DNA from: Rhodococcus ruber | GTDB lineage: Bacteria; Actinomycetota; Actinomycetes; Mycobacteriales; Mycobacteriaceae | Reading direction: 5' to 3' | Assembly: GCF_027270735.1 (NCBI RefSeq) | Contig: NZ_JAPWIJ010000012.1 | Location: forward strand, 62,001 to 126,000 | Length of the DNA stretch: 64,000 bases | Part shown: positions 8,113 through 16,885 of the stretch, piece by piece | Position numbering within the stretch: the stretch's first letter is position 1 | How the letters are laid out: the number at the start of each line of letters is the position of its first letter | Position numbers and translations under genes: made by a program | The notes under the pieces: generated by a model | Database searches by the model: none | What the model saw: the letters and a program-made list of their open reading frames with translations, nothing else | Told to the model about the DNA's origin: nothing

Positions 8113-8964
8113 GTGGCTGTCAGCAACAAAACGTGGTTCATCACCGGCTCGTCCAAGGGGTTCGGTCGCCTATGGGCGCAGGCCGCGCTCGAACGCGGTG
8201 ATCGCGTCGTCGCGACCGCACGCAACCCCGCCGATCTCGAGCCTCTGGCCGCCGAGTACGGAAGTGATGTTTTGTCGATACAGCTCGACGTCACCGACCG
8301 CGACGCGGTGTTCGCGACGGTGCGGCAGGCAGCGGAGCATTTCGGAACCATCGATGTGTTGATCAACAATGCGGGATATGGGCACTTCGGCATGGTCGAG
8401 GAACTCACCGAAACGGAAATACGGTCTCAGCTGGAGACCAACTTCTTCGGAGCACTATGGGTCACGCAAGCGGTCCTTCCGATCATGCGTGCACAACGTT
8501 CGGGACGCATTCTGCAGATCACGAGCGAGGGCGGTGTCCGGGCATTCCCGGGAATCGGTGCCTATCACGCGTCCAAGTGGGCGCTCGAGGGTTTGTCCGA
8601 ATCTCTCTGGCAGGAAGTCGAACAATTCGGAATCCAGGTGACCAACGTCGAACCAGGACCGTACGACACCGACTGGCTTGCCACCGGCTCACGAACCAGT
8701 GCGGTCGACAGTGCGTACGACGTTGTGCGAGCTGCGACGGCAGGAGGTTTCGACGTCGGCGACCCCGCCGCGACGTCCGCAGCGATCCTGCAACTCGTCG
8801 ACACCGACCGCGCGCCGCACCGCCTGTTTCTCGGCAAGACCTACAACGACATCGTCCCCATCTATCAGGATCGACTCGACACCTGGTGGCGGTGGCAGCC
8901 CACGGCTCTGGCCGCGTTCGGACACAGTGCACATACCGCAACAATCCAAGGAGAGCATCTATGA
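8113..8964 (+). CDS. Short-chain dehydrogenase/reductase (SDR)
   Basis: 283 residues from the GTG at 8113 (VAVSNKTWFITGSSKGFGRLW), chosen over the ATG at 8041 because AAAGGA precedes it at normal spacing and the ATG falls inside the LysR dyad. Motifs: TGSSKGFG, NNAGYGHFG, catalytic ITSEGG and YHASK. The TGSSKGFG subtype and the extended C-terminus (to WWRWQPTALAAFGH) fit the oxidoreductase/retinol-type SDR group common in actinobacteria. The ATGA overlap with the next gene shows a two-gene operon under the divergent LysR. Confidence 0.85.
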   Translation: MAVSNKTWFITGSSKGFGRLWAQAALERGDRVVATARNPADLEPLAAEYGSDVLSIQLDVTDRDAVFATVRQAAEHFGTIDVLINNAGYGHFGMVEELTETEIRSQLETNFFGALWVTQAVLPIMRAQRSGRILQITSEGGVRAFPGIGAYHASKWALEGLSESLWQEVEQFGIQVTNVEPGPYDTDWLATGSRTSAVDSAYDVVRAATAGGFDVGDPAATSAAILQLVDTDRAPHRLFLGKTYNDIVPIYQDRLDTWWRWQPTALAAFGHSAHTATIQGEHL

Positions 8965-9737
8965 CGGAACGGTCGACAGACCCGACCCGCGAGAGAGACA
9001 CTCGATCCACCGACCGCCGGGTGGCCCTGGTCACGGGCGCTTCCGGCGGCATCGGACGCGCCGTCGCCACCCGACTCGGAGCCGACGGCATGGCGGTCGG
9101 TGTACACTACTCGGGCAACCGCGAGCGAGCTGCGGCGACCGCCGATGCGGTTGTCGCCGCAGGCGGTGAGGCGGTCTTACTGTCTGCCGATGTCGCCGAC
9201 GAGAATTCGACCGCGGCAATGTTCGCCGAACTCGAGTCCACCTTCGGTGGAGTGGACGTCGTCGTCCACACCGCCGGGATCATGCTGTTGTCTCCGCTCG
9301 TCGACATGTCGTTCGAGGATTTCGACCGCATGCACCGAACCAACGTGCGCGGCTCGTTCGTGGTGAGCCAATCGGCTGCACGACGCGTCCGCGCAGGCGG
9401 TGCCATCGTGAACTTCTCCAGCTCGGTGGTCAAGCTGGCCTTGCCCGCTTACGGTGCTTACGCAGCAACCAAAGGCGCCGTCGACGCGTTGACCCCGATT
9501 CTCGCCAAAGAGCTGCGCGGACGCGACATCACAGTGAACGCCGTCGCCCCCGGGCCCACCGCGACTCCGCTCTTTCTCGACGGCAAACCCCGAGAAACGA
9601 TCGATGCGATGGAGAAGATGACACCGCTCGAAAGACTGGGTCGACCGGAGGATATCGCCGAGACCGTCGCCTACCTGGCCGGTCCTGCTCGATGGATCAA
9701 TGGTCAGGTCGTGTACGCCAATGGCGGGATCGCCTGA
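8961..9737 (+). CDS. Short-chain dehydrogenase/reductase, 3-oxoacyl-ACP reductase-like
   Basis: 258 residues from the ATG at 8961, overlapping the preceding SDR by 4 bases; longer in-frame starts upstream lie inside that gene. Motifs: VTGASGGIG, VHTAGIM in place of NNAG, NFSSSVV with the catalytic Ser, YAATKGA with Tyr/Lys, PGPTATPLFLDG, and the C-terminal RLGRPEDIAETVAYLAGPARWINGQ that marks classical FabG-like reductases. Substrate unknown; presumably works with its operon partner. Confidence 0.87.
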   Translation: MTERSTDPTRERDTRSTDRRVALVTGASGGIGRAVATRLGADGMAVGVHYSGNRERAAATADAVVAAGGEAVLLSADVADENSTAAMFAELESTFGGVDVVVHTAGIMLLSPLVDMSFEDFDRMHRTNVRGSFVVSQSAARRVRAGGAIVNFSSSVVKLALPAYGAYAATKGAVDALTPILAKELRGRDITVNAVAPGPTATPLFLDGKPRETIDAMEKMTPLERLGRPEDIAETVAYLAGPARWINGQVVYANGGIA

Positions 9738-9820
9738 CCCGTTTCTCTGACCATGGGCTACTTCGACCGAACGCGTCCTGACTTGTCAGACTCCCGACCA
9801 CGAGCGCACAATTCGTCACC

Positions 9821-10420
9821 ATGGCACTGATCTCGAAGGGCTTCGTCGGTCGCCGACCCGGCGACGACGGGCGCACTCCCCCCGGTCAGTATCTGACCAA
9901 GGATTTTCCGGTCCTCGCGATCGGACCCGCGCCCGTGGTCGCGACCGACACGTGGTCGTTCTCGGTCACCACCGAACGCGGCGATGCTCGCACGTGGAGC
10001 TGGGACGAATTCGCGGCACTTCCGCACGAGACTCCCACCGTCGACATCCATTGCGTCACCAAGTGGTCGAAGCTCGACACCACCTGGAAGGGCGTGAGCC
10101 TGGACGTTCTGTTGGACGGTCTCGACACCGATGCCGGGTACGTCGTGGTGCACGGCTTCGACGGCTACACCACCAATCTCCCCCTCGAGGACCTCAGGGA
10201 TGGCAAGGCCTGGCTGGTCACCGAGTTCGACGGCGCTCCCCTTGCTCGCGAACACGGCGGTCCGGCAAGGCTTCTCGTTCCGCATCTGTATTTCTGGAAA
10301 TCGGCCAAATGGATCTCACGCATCGAACTCACCCTGGAGAACGAACAGGGCTTCTGGGAGCGCGGCGGGTACCACGACTACGGAGATCCGTGGCGCGAGC
10401 AGCGGTACCAGGGCGACTGA
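9821..10420 (+). CDS. Cytoplasmic sulfite oxidase-like molybdopterin oxidoreductase
   Basis: 199 residues, the length of the short sulfite oxidase-like/MsrP-type molybdenum cofactor domain. VDIHCVTKWSKLDTTWKGV holds the expected Mo-ligating cysteine (Cys78), followed by GFDGYTTNLPLEDL and the conserved HGGPARLLVPHLYFWKSAKWISRIEL cofactor-binding end. There is no Tat signal, unlike MsrP, so it should act in the cytoplasm. The next gene, 1 base downstream, encodes a flavin reductase that can supply electrons, so the two form a redox pair. The substrate is unknown. Confidence 0.85.
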   Translation: MALISKGFVGRRPGDDGRTPPGQYLTKDFPVLAIGPAPVVATDTWSFSVTTERGDARTWSWDEFAALPHETPTVDIHCVTKWSKLDTTWKGVSLDVLLDGLDTDAGYVVVHGFDGYTTNLPLEDLRDGKAWLVTEFDGAPLAREHGGPARLLVPHLYFWKSAKWISRIELTLENEQGFWERGGYHDYGDPWREQRYQGD

Positions 10421-10421
10421 C

Positions 10422-11174
10422 GTGACATCGACGGCTGGGGCGAAACCCTGGCTCGTTGCCACGGCGGTGGCCGTGCGGCGTGAGACACCCACCGCGTCGA
10501 CCCTCGTTCTGGACGTAGACGGGTGGCCCGGCCATCTCGCCGGACAGCACGTGGACGTCAAGCTCACCGCCGAGGACGGTTACAGCGCGCAGCGAAGCTA
10601 TTCCCTGGCGTCGGCACCCGACGGCACCTCGCGCATCGAGATAGCCGTCCAGAACGTCGAGGACGGCGAGGTGTCGCCCTACTTGGTCGAGTCCGTCGAG
10701 GTCGGCGATCGCATCGAACTCCGCGGGCCGGTGGGTCGATGGTTCGTCTGGCGGCCGTCACGACCGTCGGAGCCCCCGTCTCCCCCGATTCTGTTGGTGG
10801 GCGGCGGTTCCGGCATCGTCCCGCTCCGCGCGATGGTTCGGGCGCAGGCATCCGCGACGGGCGGACCGGTGCCATTCCGGGTGCTGTACTCCGTGCGCGA
10901 ACCTGCGGAGGTCTACTTCGCGGACGAGTGGGCTCGCCCTCCGGCGGGAGTGGACGTCACCCTGATCCACACGCGGCGTGCACCAGCCGGCAACGCACGG
11001 CCACTCGGCCGGATCACGTTGGAAGACATCGATGCTCACGGATGGCCGGCGGAGTTCGAGCCGCGTTGCTATATCTGCGGCCCCACGAGCTTCGTCGATA
11101 CGGTGGCCGACATGCTGGTGGCTCGGGGTCACTCGGCAGCGAATATCCGAACAGAGCGTTTCGGACCGAGCTGA
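10422..11174 (+). CDS. Ferredoxin/flavodoxin reductase-type FAD/NAD(P)H oxidoreductase
   Basis: 250 residues from the GTG at 10422, one base after the stop of the molybdoenzyme gene. It has the FNR fold: an FAD site RSYSLASAPD (RxYS), the pyridine-nucleotide site LLVGGGSGIVPLRAMVRA, and C-terminal CYICGPTSFVDTVADML. There is no C-terminal 2Fe-2S domain, so it is a bare reductase domain. Spacing and family pattern suggest it feeds NAD(P)H electrons to the preceding molybdoenzyme. Confidence 0.85.
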   Translation: MTSTAGAKPWLVATAVAVRRETPTASTLVLDVDGWPGHLAGQHVDVKLTAEDGYSAQRSYSLASAPDGTSRIEIAVQNVEDGEVSPYLVESVEVGDRIELRGPVGRWFVWRPSRPSEPPSPPILLVGGGSGIVPLRAMVRAQASATGGPVPFRVLYSVREPAEVYFADEWARPPAGVDVTLIHTRRAPAGNARPLGRITLEDIDAHGWPAEFEPRCYICGPTSFVDTVADMLVARGHSAANIRTERFGPS

Positions 11175-11198
11175 GGGAGGCCATCGGCTCGGCACCGC

Positions 11199-11801
11199 TC
11201 ACGACGCTGTTTCGCAGTAGCCGATCACGGCACTCACCAGGCTGTCGACGAATTCGCGATCGCAGGGTTGACGGCTGAGCAAATGGCGGAAATGAATCGG
11301 GGCGATCAGTAGTTCGATGGCGGCGCGAGCATCGACATCCGCCGCTGTCTCGCCCCGTGCTGACGCGCGTTCGAAGACAACCGCGACGGACCGGAATCGT
11401 TCTTGCCAGAACATCTTGCGTGACTCGGCGATCTCCGGCGAGTCTGTGATCGAGGCGAAAACTCGGAGTAAACCTTGTCCGACAGCAGATTCCAGGTATC
11501 CGTCGAGTGCGGTTGCGAATGAGGTCAGGTCGTCGCGAAGAGTGCCCGTGTCGGGTACCACCAAGGTGCGCTCGCTGCCGGTGAGCAGTACGTCGAGGAT
11601 CAGATTCTCTCGCGTCACCCACCGCCGGTAGATCGTGGTGTCACGCACTCCGGCCCGACGACTGATATCAGGAATGCCGACCTTGTCGACACCGACCTCC
11701 ACGACGGCAGCGAGCACAGCCTCGTGGACAGCTTCCGTCACCTGTGCGGCTCGACCGCCGGGTCGCCGCCGTACTTCAGGATCGGTAGGTGTCTGCTCCA
11801 C
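11199..11801 (-). CDS. TetR family transcriptional regulator
   Basis: 200 residues. The N-terminal DNA-binding domain contains VGIPDISRRAGVRDTTIYRRWVTRENLILDVL; the C-terminal domain (ALDGYLESAVGQGLLRVFASI..., IAPIHFRHLLSRQP) is of the TetR_C_11 type. It diverges from the hydrolase gene at 11901, with a perfect 14-base palindrome in between. Confidence 0.9.
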   Translation of the reverse strand: MEQTPTDPEVRRRPGGRAAQVTEAVHEAVLAAVVEVGVDKVGIPDISRRAGVRDTTIYRRWVTRENLILDVLLTGSERTLVVPDTGTLRDDLTSFATALDGYLESAVGQGLLRVFASITDSPEIAESRKMFWQERFRSVAVVFERASARGETAADVDARAAIELLIAPIHFRHLLSRQPCDREFVDSLVSAVIGYCETAS

Positions 11802-11863
11802 ACCCCAAGGCTAAAGCAGAAAGTCTTGCATTTACCGATCCGGCACCCTACCGTGCGTCTAAA

Positions 11864-11877
11864 GCAGATTAATCTGC
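11864..11877. promoter_or_regulatory. TetR operator upstream of hydrolase gene
   Basis: GCAGATTAATCTGC is a perfect 14-base palindrome. The flanking TAAAGCAGA is partly repeated at about 11812-11820, close to the TetR start. It ends 23 bases before the hydrolase start, where a bound repressor would block transcription. Confidence 0.7.
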
Positions 11878-11900
11878 GTTAAGGGATGGGGAGCTACACG

Positions 11901-13256
11901 ATGGCATCGTTGATCGAATGGGGACAGAGGGCAACAGTCAGCGCGAGAGCATTGACCCACACCACCGAAAGGGCCTCATATGCCCGCGGCGTCGCGCCGT
12001 TTCTGCCTCGTCTGTTCGTGGACCGTTTCACCCACCTCGGGGGCATACCCGATGACGAGTTCCGCGGCCAGTTGGCTCGATGCCGCTCCTTCGAGGACGA
12101 CCTATGGGTTTCCTACTGGTCGACTTTCGCCACCGAGCACCTCGATCGCGCCGATGCGGCCCTGTCACGGTTGAGTGCGCCCGTCAGTACCCGGCTGCTC
12201 GACACAGAGGCTCCGACCGGCGCGCTACTTTCCGAATTGGGCGGCGTACTTGCCCCAGCGGCGTCGATCCTTGCCGACCGCGGAACGGTTGCCGATCCAC
12301 ACGCGACCGCACGATTCATTGCCGAGCATCCCGACGCATCCGACGCGGCGGTCGCTGTCGATGGGTTGATCAAGGCGTTGGTGTACTACTTCGTCGCCGC
12401 ATGGCCGGGCGGGACGCCGCAACGCCAGGACGCCTATCGCAGATCTACTCGATTGTCGGAGTCTCTGTTACTCGCTCTCGCACCGGTCATGGGGTACGTC
12501 GTGGAAGTAGTCGACATCGCCCTGCCCGGTACCTCCGACCGGGTACACGGAATTCTCGCGCTACCGCTGAACGCGAAACACATTCCGACGGTCCTGGTTA
12601 CGAACGGCCTGGAGGGGACTGTCGCCGAAACACTGCTACCCCTACTGGCGCAACGGGATGCAGGACTGGGCACGTTCGTCATGGAAATGCCCGGAACCTA
12701 CTCGTACGACGACCCCATGACAGCTGCGTCCGAGAACGTGTACTCGGCAGTGATCGACTTCCTCGCAGCCGATCAGCGCGTCGACCCGGACCGAATCGGC
12801 ATGATGGGCTTCAGTTTCGGCGGATACTGGTCCGCACGCATGGCCGCGTCGGATTCACGATTGAAAGTGGCGGTGTCCAACGGTCCGCTGACTCACCGCA
12901 GTTTCGGTGCGATCAACTCGATCGGGATGCCCGAGGTGATGATATCGACGCTCATCCGCACACTCGGTGCGACCGGAATACTGGACTTGGCGCGCAAGAC
13001 TTCGAAGATGTCCCTACGGCATCGCTACCGGGATATCGACATCCCGCTGTTGGTGATCAATGGGGCCGAGGACACTCTGGCCAGTACCCGCGACTCGATC
13101 GAGCTCGCCGTCGAGGCACCGAACGCTCAATTGGTGCTGTACGCGGACGACGACCACTGTGCGATGGGCAACGCAGAACATTGGTCTGCACTCTCGACTC
13201 GATTCCTTCGCGAGCATCTACTGAGCCCGTCGACCACTGCCGAGCTATCTCCGTAA
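11901..13256 (+). CDS. Alpha/beta hydrolase (FrsA/dipeptidyl-peptidase-like fold)
   Basis: 451 residues from the ATG at 11901, which has GGGGAG 7 bases upstream; an in-frame ATG at 11886 is possible. About 210 mainly helical N-terminal residues precede a catalytic domain with RIGMMGFSFGGYWSARMAA (nucleophile Ser in GFSFGG), VLVTNGLEGT before it, and PLLVINGAEDTLAS plus DDHCAMGNAEHW carrying the likely Asp and His. Cap-plus-hydrolase proteins of this kind include FrsA-like esterases. Its stop overlaps that of the convergent flavoenzyme gene by 12 bases. Controlled by the divergent TetR. Confidence 0.75.
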   Translation: MASLIEWGQRATVSARALTHTTERASYARGVAPFLPRLFVDRFTHLGGIPDDEFRGQLARCRSFEDDLWVSYWSTFATEHLDRADAALSRLSAPVSTRLLDTEAPTGALLSELGGVLAPAASILADRGTVADPHATARFIAEHPDASDAAVAVDGLIKALVYYFVAAWPGGTPQRQDAYRRSTRLSESLLLALAPVMGYVVEVVDIALPGTSDRVHGILALPLNAKHIPTVLVTNGLEGTVAETLLPLLAQRDAGLGTFVMEMPGTYSYDDPMTAASENVYSAVIDFLAADQRVDPDRIGMMGFSFGGYWSARMAASDSRLKVAVSNGPLTHRSFGAINSIGMPEVMISTLIRTLGATGILDLARKTSKMSLRHRYRDIDIPLLVINGAEDTLASTRDSIELAVEAPNAQLVLYADDDHCAMGNAEHWSALSTRFLREHLLSPSTTAELSP

Positions 13257-14486
13257 AGTCACTCGTCCTCGAACGTCCGCCAACGACCGTGCGCCCATCA
13301 GCTGCATCGTCCGAGTCGCCTCCGACTGGAATATCTCGAGTGCCGAGGTGACGCCCCGCTGCCCGCCGGCCATCAGTCCGTACAGATACGCACGCCCCAC
13401 CATTGCGCCCGTGGCTCCCAACCCCACAGCTGCGATCAGATCGGATCCGGTCGTGATTCCGGTGTCCACGTACACCTCTGCATCGGATCCGACCGCATCG
13501 ACGACCTGCGGTAGCAATTCGAGAGGGGTCGGGGCGCGGTCGAGCTGACGACCGCCATGATTGGACACCACCAACGCATCCGCACCGGCACCGACGACGT
13601 CGCGCGCGTCGGCGACATCCTGAATCCCCTTGACCACAAGCTTTCCCGGCCATTCGGAGCGCAGCCATTCGAGATCGGTGAAACTCAGCGAGGGGTCGAA
13701 CATGCTCTGCACCAGATCGCCGACGGTGCCCTCGAAGGACGTCAGATTCGCGAATTCCAGCGGTTCGGTGGTCAACAGATTCATCCACCAACTGGGGTGC
13801 CGCGTCATGTCGGTAAGGGTGCGCATGTTCAGTGTCGGTGGGATGGTCATCCCGTTGCGGACATCGCGCAGGCGGTTACCGGGAACTGGTGTGTCCACGG
13901 TGAGAACCAGTACGTCGACCCCGGCCTGGACAGCTCGTTCGACGAGGTCCTTGCTGGCCGCCCGGTCCTTCCACAGATACAGCTGAAACCAATTGGCACC
14001 GGTCGGTGCCGTCCTCGTCACGTCCTCGATCGATGCGGTGCCCATGGTCGAGAGTGCGTACGGCACACCTGCCGTCGCGGCTGCCCGGGCCACGGCAGTT
14101 TCGCCTTCATGGTGCATCATTCTGGTGAAACCGGTCGGGGCGAGGATCAACGGGAGCGCAGCCTTCCTACCCAAGATCGACGTCGACGTATCGACTGCGC
14201 TCACATCACGCAGCACGTGAGGTCTGAACTCGATTCGTCGGTACGCCTCACGAGCTCGAGCGATGCCGACCTCGCCCTCGGCACCACCCGAGACATACTC
14301 GAACACCGATCGCGGAGTACGGCGTCGTGCAATCTCGGCGAGATCGGCGATGGTGTGCGCGCGAGACAGGCGTCGTTCGACGAGATCGACTTCTCTCGAC
14401 CGCATTTCGAGGAACGGTGCCACCTCTCGCCAACGAGGAAGCCTCCGATGTGTACGTGGTGTGTTCGTGTCAGCGGCTTGTGTCAT
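13245..14486 (-). CDS. FMN-dependent alpha-hydroxy acid oxidase/dehydrogenase (LldD-like)
   Basis: 413 residues. The family pattern is complete: RTPRSVFEYVSGGAEGE at the start of the barrel, PLILAPTGFTRMMHHEGE, the FMN-binding PTGANWFQLYLWKDR, VLTVDTPVPGNRLRDVRNG, KLVVKGIQDVADAR (Lys), and VVSNHGGRQLD with the catalytic His and Arg, then VYVDTGITTGSDLIAAVGLGA. Enzymes of this family oxidise L-lactate, mandelate or glycolate to the 2-oxo acid. It lies 25 bases upstream of the ABC ATPase gene on the same strand, but the order (oxidase upstream of 14512) does not establish a link with the importer, whose own operon starts at 17874. Confidence 0.88.
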   Translation of the reverse strand: MTQAADTNTPRTHRRLPRWREVAPFLEMRSREVDLVERRLSRAHTIADLAEIARRRTPRSVFEYVSGGAEGEVGIARAREAYRRIEFRPHVLRDVSAVDTSTSILGRKAALPLILAPTGFTRMMHHEGETAVARAAATAGVPYALSTMGTASIEDVTRTAPTGANWFQLYLWKDRAASKDLVERAVQAGVDVLVLTVDTPVPGNRLRDVRNGMTIPPTLNMRTLTDMTRHPSWWMNLLTTEPLEFANLTSFEGTVGDLVQSMFDPSLSFTDLEWLRSEWPGKLVVKGIQDVADARDVVGAGADALVVSNHGGRQLDRAPTPLELLPQVVDAVGSDAEVYVDTGITTGSDLIAAVGLGATGAMVGRAYLYGLMAGGQRGVTSALEIFQSEATRTMQLMGARSLADVRGRVTLRR

Positions 14487-14511
14487 CGATTCGCCTCTCG
14501 TTCGGTATCCG

Positions 14512-15306
14512 TCAGGCCACCGACACGGCGGGACCTGCGAGGTCCGGACGAATGCGCCGAAGTACGTCCATCCGCAGTGAACCGAAGAGCTCCGAACTCT
14601 TGGTGCTCAGTTGGTCTCGCGAATCCGGCAGTGCCACTGGAACGGTGGCCGTCACCGATGCCGGAGCTCCCCCGAGAACGATGACCTTGTTGGACATGTA
14701 CACCGCTTCGTCGACGTCATGGGTGACGATGACTACCGTCATCCCGAACTCGCGTTGCACTTTCATCGTCAGGTCTTCGAGATCGGCGCGGGTCTGGGCA
14801 TCGACGGACGCGAACGGCTCGTCCATCAACAGCACGCGGGGCTCGAACGCGAGCGCCCGCGCGATGGCGGCACGCTGCTGCATTCCGCCGGACATTTCCC
14901 ACGGGTACAGATCGCCGCGACCTTCGAGACCGACAGACTCGAGGGCGGATTCGGCGCGCTGGCGCCGCTCTGTCTTGCCCGTGGTACGACGCAAAGGAAG
15001 CTCCACGTTCTCTCTGACACGCATCCACGGGAGCAACGAGCGTCCGTAGTCCTGGAAGACGACGGCCAGATCCGCCGGTGGCCCGTCGACCTTTCTTCCG
15101 TTGACCGACACCTCACCCGTTGCGGATGTCAACCCCGCAATCGCGCGAAGCAGAGTGGATTTTCCGGTACCGGAATGGCCTACGATGCAGACCAATTCAC
15201 GCTCCTCGACTGTGATGTCGACGTCGCTCAACACTGGCCTCGTTGCACCGGCGTAGGTCTTGCACAGCTTCCGAACCGCCACTGCGGACGTGGGTCCATC
15301 GTTCAT
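14512..15306 (-). CDS. NitT/TauT-type ABC transporter ATP-binding protein
   Basis: 264 residues from the ATG at 15306, which overlaps the permease stop by 4 bases. Walker A is GHSGTGKST, the Q-loop VVFQDYGRSLLPWMRV, the ABC signature MSGGMQQR, Walker B VLLMDEPF, and the switch VTHDVDEAV. The Q-loop/LLPW pattern is that of the SsuB/TauB/NrtD importers. It is the last gene of a four-gene operon that encodes a whole importer. Confidence 0.9.
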   Translation of the reverse strand: MNDGPTSAVAVRKLCKTYAGATRPVLSDVDITVEERELVCIVGHSGTGKSTLLRAIAGLTSATGEVSVNGRKVDGPPADLAVVFQDYGRSLLPWMRVRENVELPLRRTTGKTERRQRAESALESVGLEGRGDLYPWEMSGGMQQRAAIARALAFEPRVLLMDEPFASVDAQTRADLEDLTMKVQREFGMTVVIVTHDVDEAVYMSNKVIVLGGAPASVTATVPVALPDSRDQLSTKSSELFGSLRMDVLRRIRPDLAGPAVSVA

Positions 15307-16076
15307 TGTGCTGCTGTCGTTTCGAGTCGTAGACGATGCCACCGAAGGGTCCTTCTCTCCAATAGAGCGAACAAAAGATTGAGTCCGTAGCCGAGCAGTC
15401 CGAGCATGATGAGTCCAGCCCACATGTCGGTCATGGCATACGTGCGCTGTGACTGCAGAACGAAATATCCGATGCCTTCGGACGACGCGAACAGCTCGCT
15501 ACCCACCATTGCCACGACGGCAACGGCGACGCTGGTTCGCATTCCCGCGATGATCTGGGGTGTGGCGGAACGTAGGAACACGCGCATATTCGAATCCCAC
15601 AGAGCGAGTCGGTAACTTCGGGCAACATCTCGCACCAGTGGATCGACGGCGCGGACTCCGTCGACGGTGTTGAGCAACGTCGGCCACATGCACGCGAAGG
15701 CGATGATGGCCACCTTCTGCACGACGTCCGTGCCGAGCAGCACGATCGTCAACGGAATCAAAGCGATAACCGGTGTGGCCCGAATGAATTCGAGTGTAGG
15801 AGACAGAGCGCGATACGTCTGCGGCATAGTGCCCAAGGCAAGTCCGCACAGAATTCCGACGGTGACGCCCAGGACGAATCCGATGCCGAAGTTTCGAAGA
15901 CTCGGCACCACGTGGACCGCGAACTGATCTGAGAACCACAGGTTCGCGAACCGCGACATGATCTCGCTGAGCGGCGGAAAGTAGAACGACGAACTGTTGC
16001 TCGACGCGAACCACCACACCCCGACGATAAGAACAGGCAGCCAGGCTTCGACGGCAATCGAACGGATACGGGTCAC
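15303..16076 (-). CDS. NitT/TauT-type ABC transporter permease (second subunit)
   Basis: 257 residues from the GTG at 16076, overlapping the first permease by 4 bases. Five to six membrane segments surround the EAA-loop region RDVARSYRLALWDSNMRVFLRSATPQIIAGMRTSVAVA, the coupling motif of binding-protein-dependent permeases. It is similar in plan to its neighbour, suggesting a heterodimeric permease, which is less common in NitT/TauT systems than a homodimer. Confidence 0.88.
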   Translation of the reverse strand: MTRIRSIAVEAWLPVLIVGVWWFASSNSSSFYFPPLSEIMSRFANLWFSDQFAVHVVPSLRNFGIGFVLGVTVGILCGLALGTMPQTYRALSPTLEFIRATPVIALIPLTIVLLGTDVVQKVAIIAFACMWPTLLNTVDGVRAVDPLVRDVARSYRLALWDSNMRVFLRSATPQIIAGMRTSVAVAVVAMVGSELFASSEGIGYFVLQSQRTYAMTDMWAGLIMLGLLGYGLNLLFALLERRTLRWHRLRLETTAAQ

Positions 16077-16885
16077 GACGCACTCCTCTGCGACGGGTGC
16101 CAGCGGCACAGCCGGCGCTCGGCCGCGGCGAACAGATACAGCACGGCGACACCCATGAGCGCGGTCACCAGGGTCAAGGCAAAGACGTCGACCATCTGCG
16201 CGTTCATCTGAGCTCGAGCGAGCGTCTTGCCGATACCGGGCACCGCGGCCAACAGTTCGATTCCTATCGCCAGGAGCATCGCCATGACTGCGGCGATACG
16301 AAAACCGGTGGCCACGAACGGAGTAGCAGACGGAACGATGACGAACCGAATGACCTGGAACCTGGTCAGACGATACGACCGAGCCGCTTCGAGCGCGGCA
16401 CCGTCGACATCTCGGACCCCGTACATCGTCTGCAGCAGGATCGGCCACACGCAGGCCGCGACCACAACGGTCAGCTCCGTCTGACGGGTGGTTCCGTAGA
16501 TGAGCGCGACGAGCGGGATGATTCCCAGGGTCGGAATCGACCGAAGAAACTCGATGATGAATCGGCAACTGCGATAGGCGAAGTCGCTCGTCCCGAGAAG
16601 TATTCCGACCGGCACCGCGATGATCGTCGAGTACAGCAAACCCAAGGCCCAGCCGGTCATGGTCGACGCGATGTCGGTCCAGAACGCGGACGTCGCCGCC
16701 ATCTCCAGCATTCGGCCCGCTACCGGAACGGGCCCAGGGATGGTGTCCGCGGCGAACAGGCCCGACGACGAGAGGGCAGCCCAAACGAGCACCAGCACCA
16801 CCGGAGCGATCGCCTTCTGCGTAGCGGAGGGCATCACCGTTCGCACTCGAAACACTGGGGCGGTGCGTAGCGCCGCACTGGTCAT
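16073..16885 (-). CDS. NitT/TauT-type ABC transporter permease (first subunit)
   Basis: 270 residues. There are six hydrophobic segments, and the EAA motif is EAARSYRLTRFQVIRFVIVPSATPFVATGFRIA. ATGA overlaps on both sides tie it to the binding protein before it and the second permease after it. The ligand is not evident; NitT/TauT members carry sulfonates, nitrate, pyrimidine precursors, riboflavin or aromatic acids. Confidence 0.88.
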   Translation of the reverse strand: MTSAALRTAPVFRVRTVMPSATQKAIAPVVLVLVWAALSSSGLFAADTIPGPVPVAGRMLEMAATSAFWTDIASTMTGWALGLLYSTIIAVPVGILLGTSDFAYRSCRFIIEFLRSIPTLGIIPLVALIYGTTRQTELTVVVAACVWPILLQTMYGVRDVDGAALEAARSYRLTRFQVIRFVIVPSATPFVATGFRIAAVMAMLLAIGIELLAAVPGIGKTLARAQMNAQMVDVFALTLVTALMGVAVLYLFAAAERRLCRWHPSQRSAS

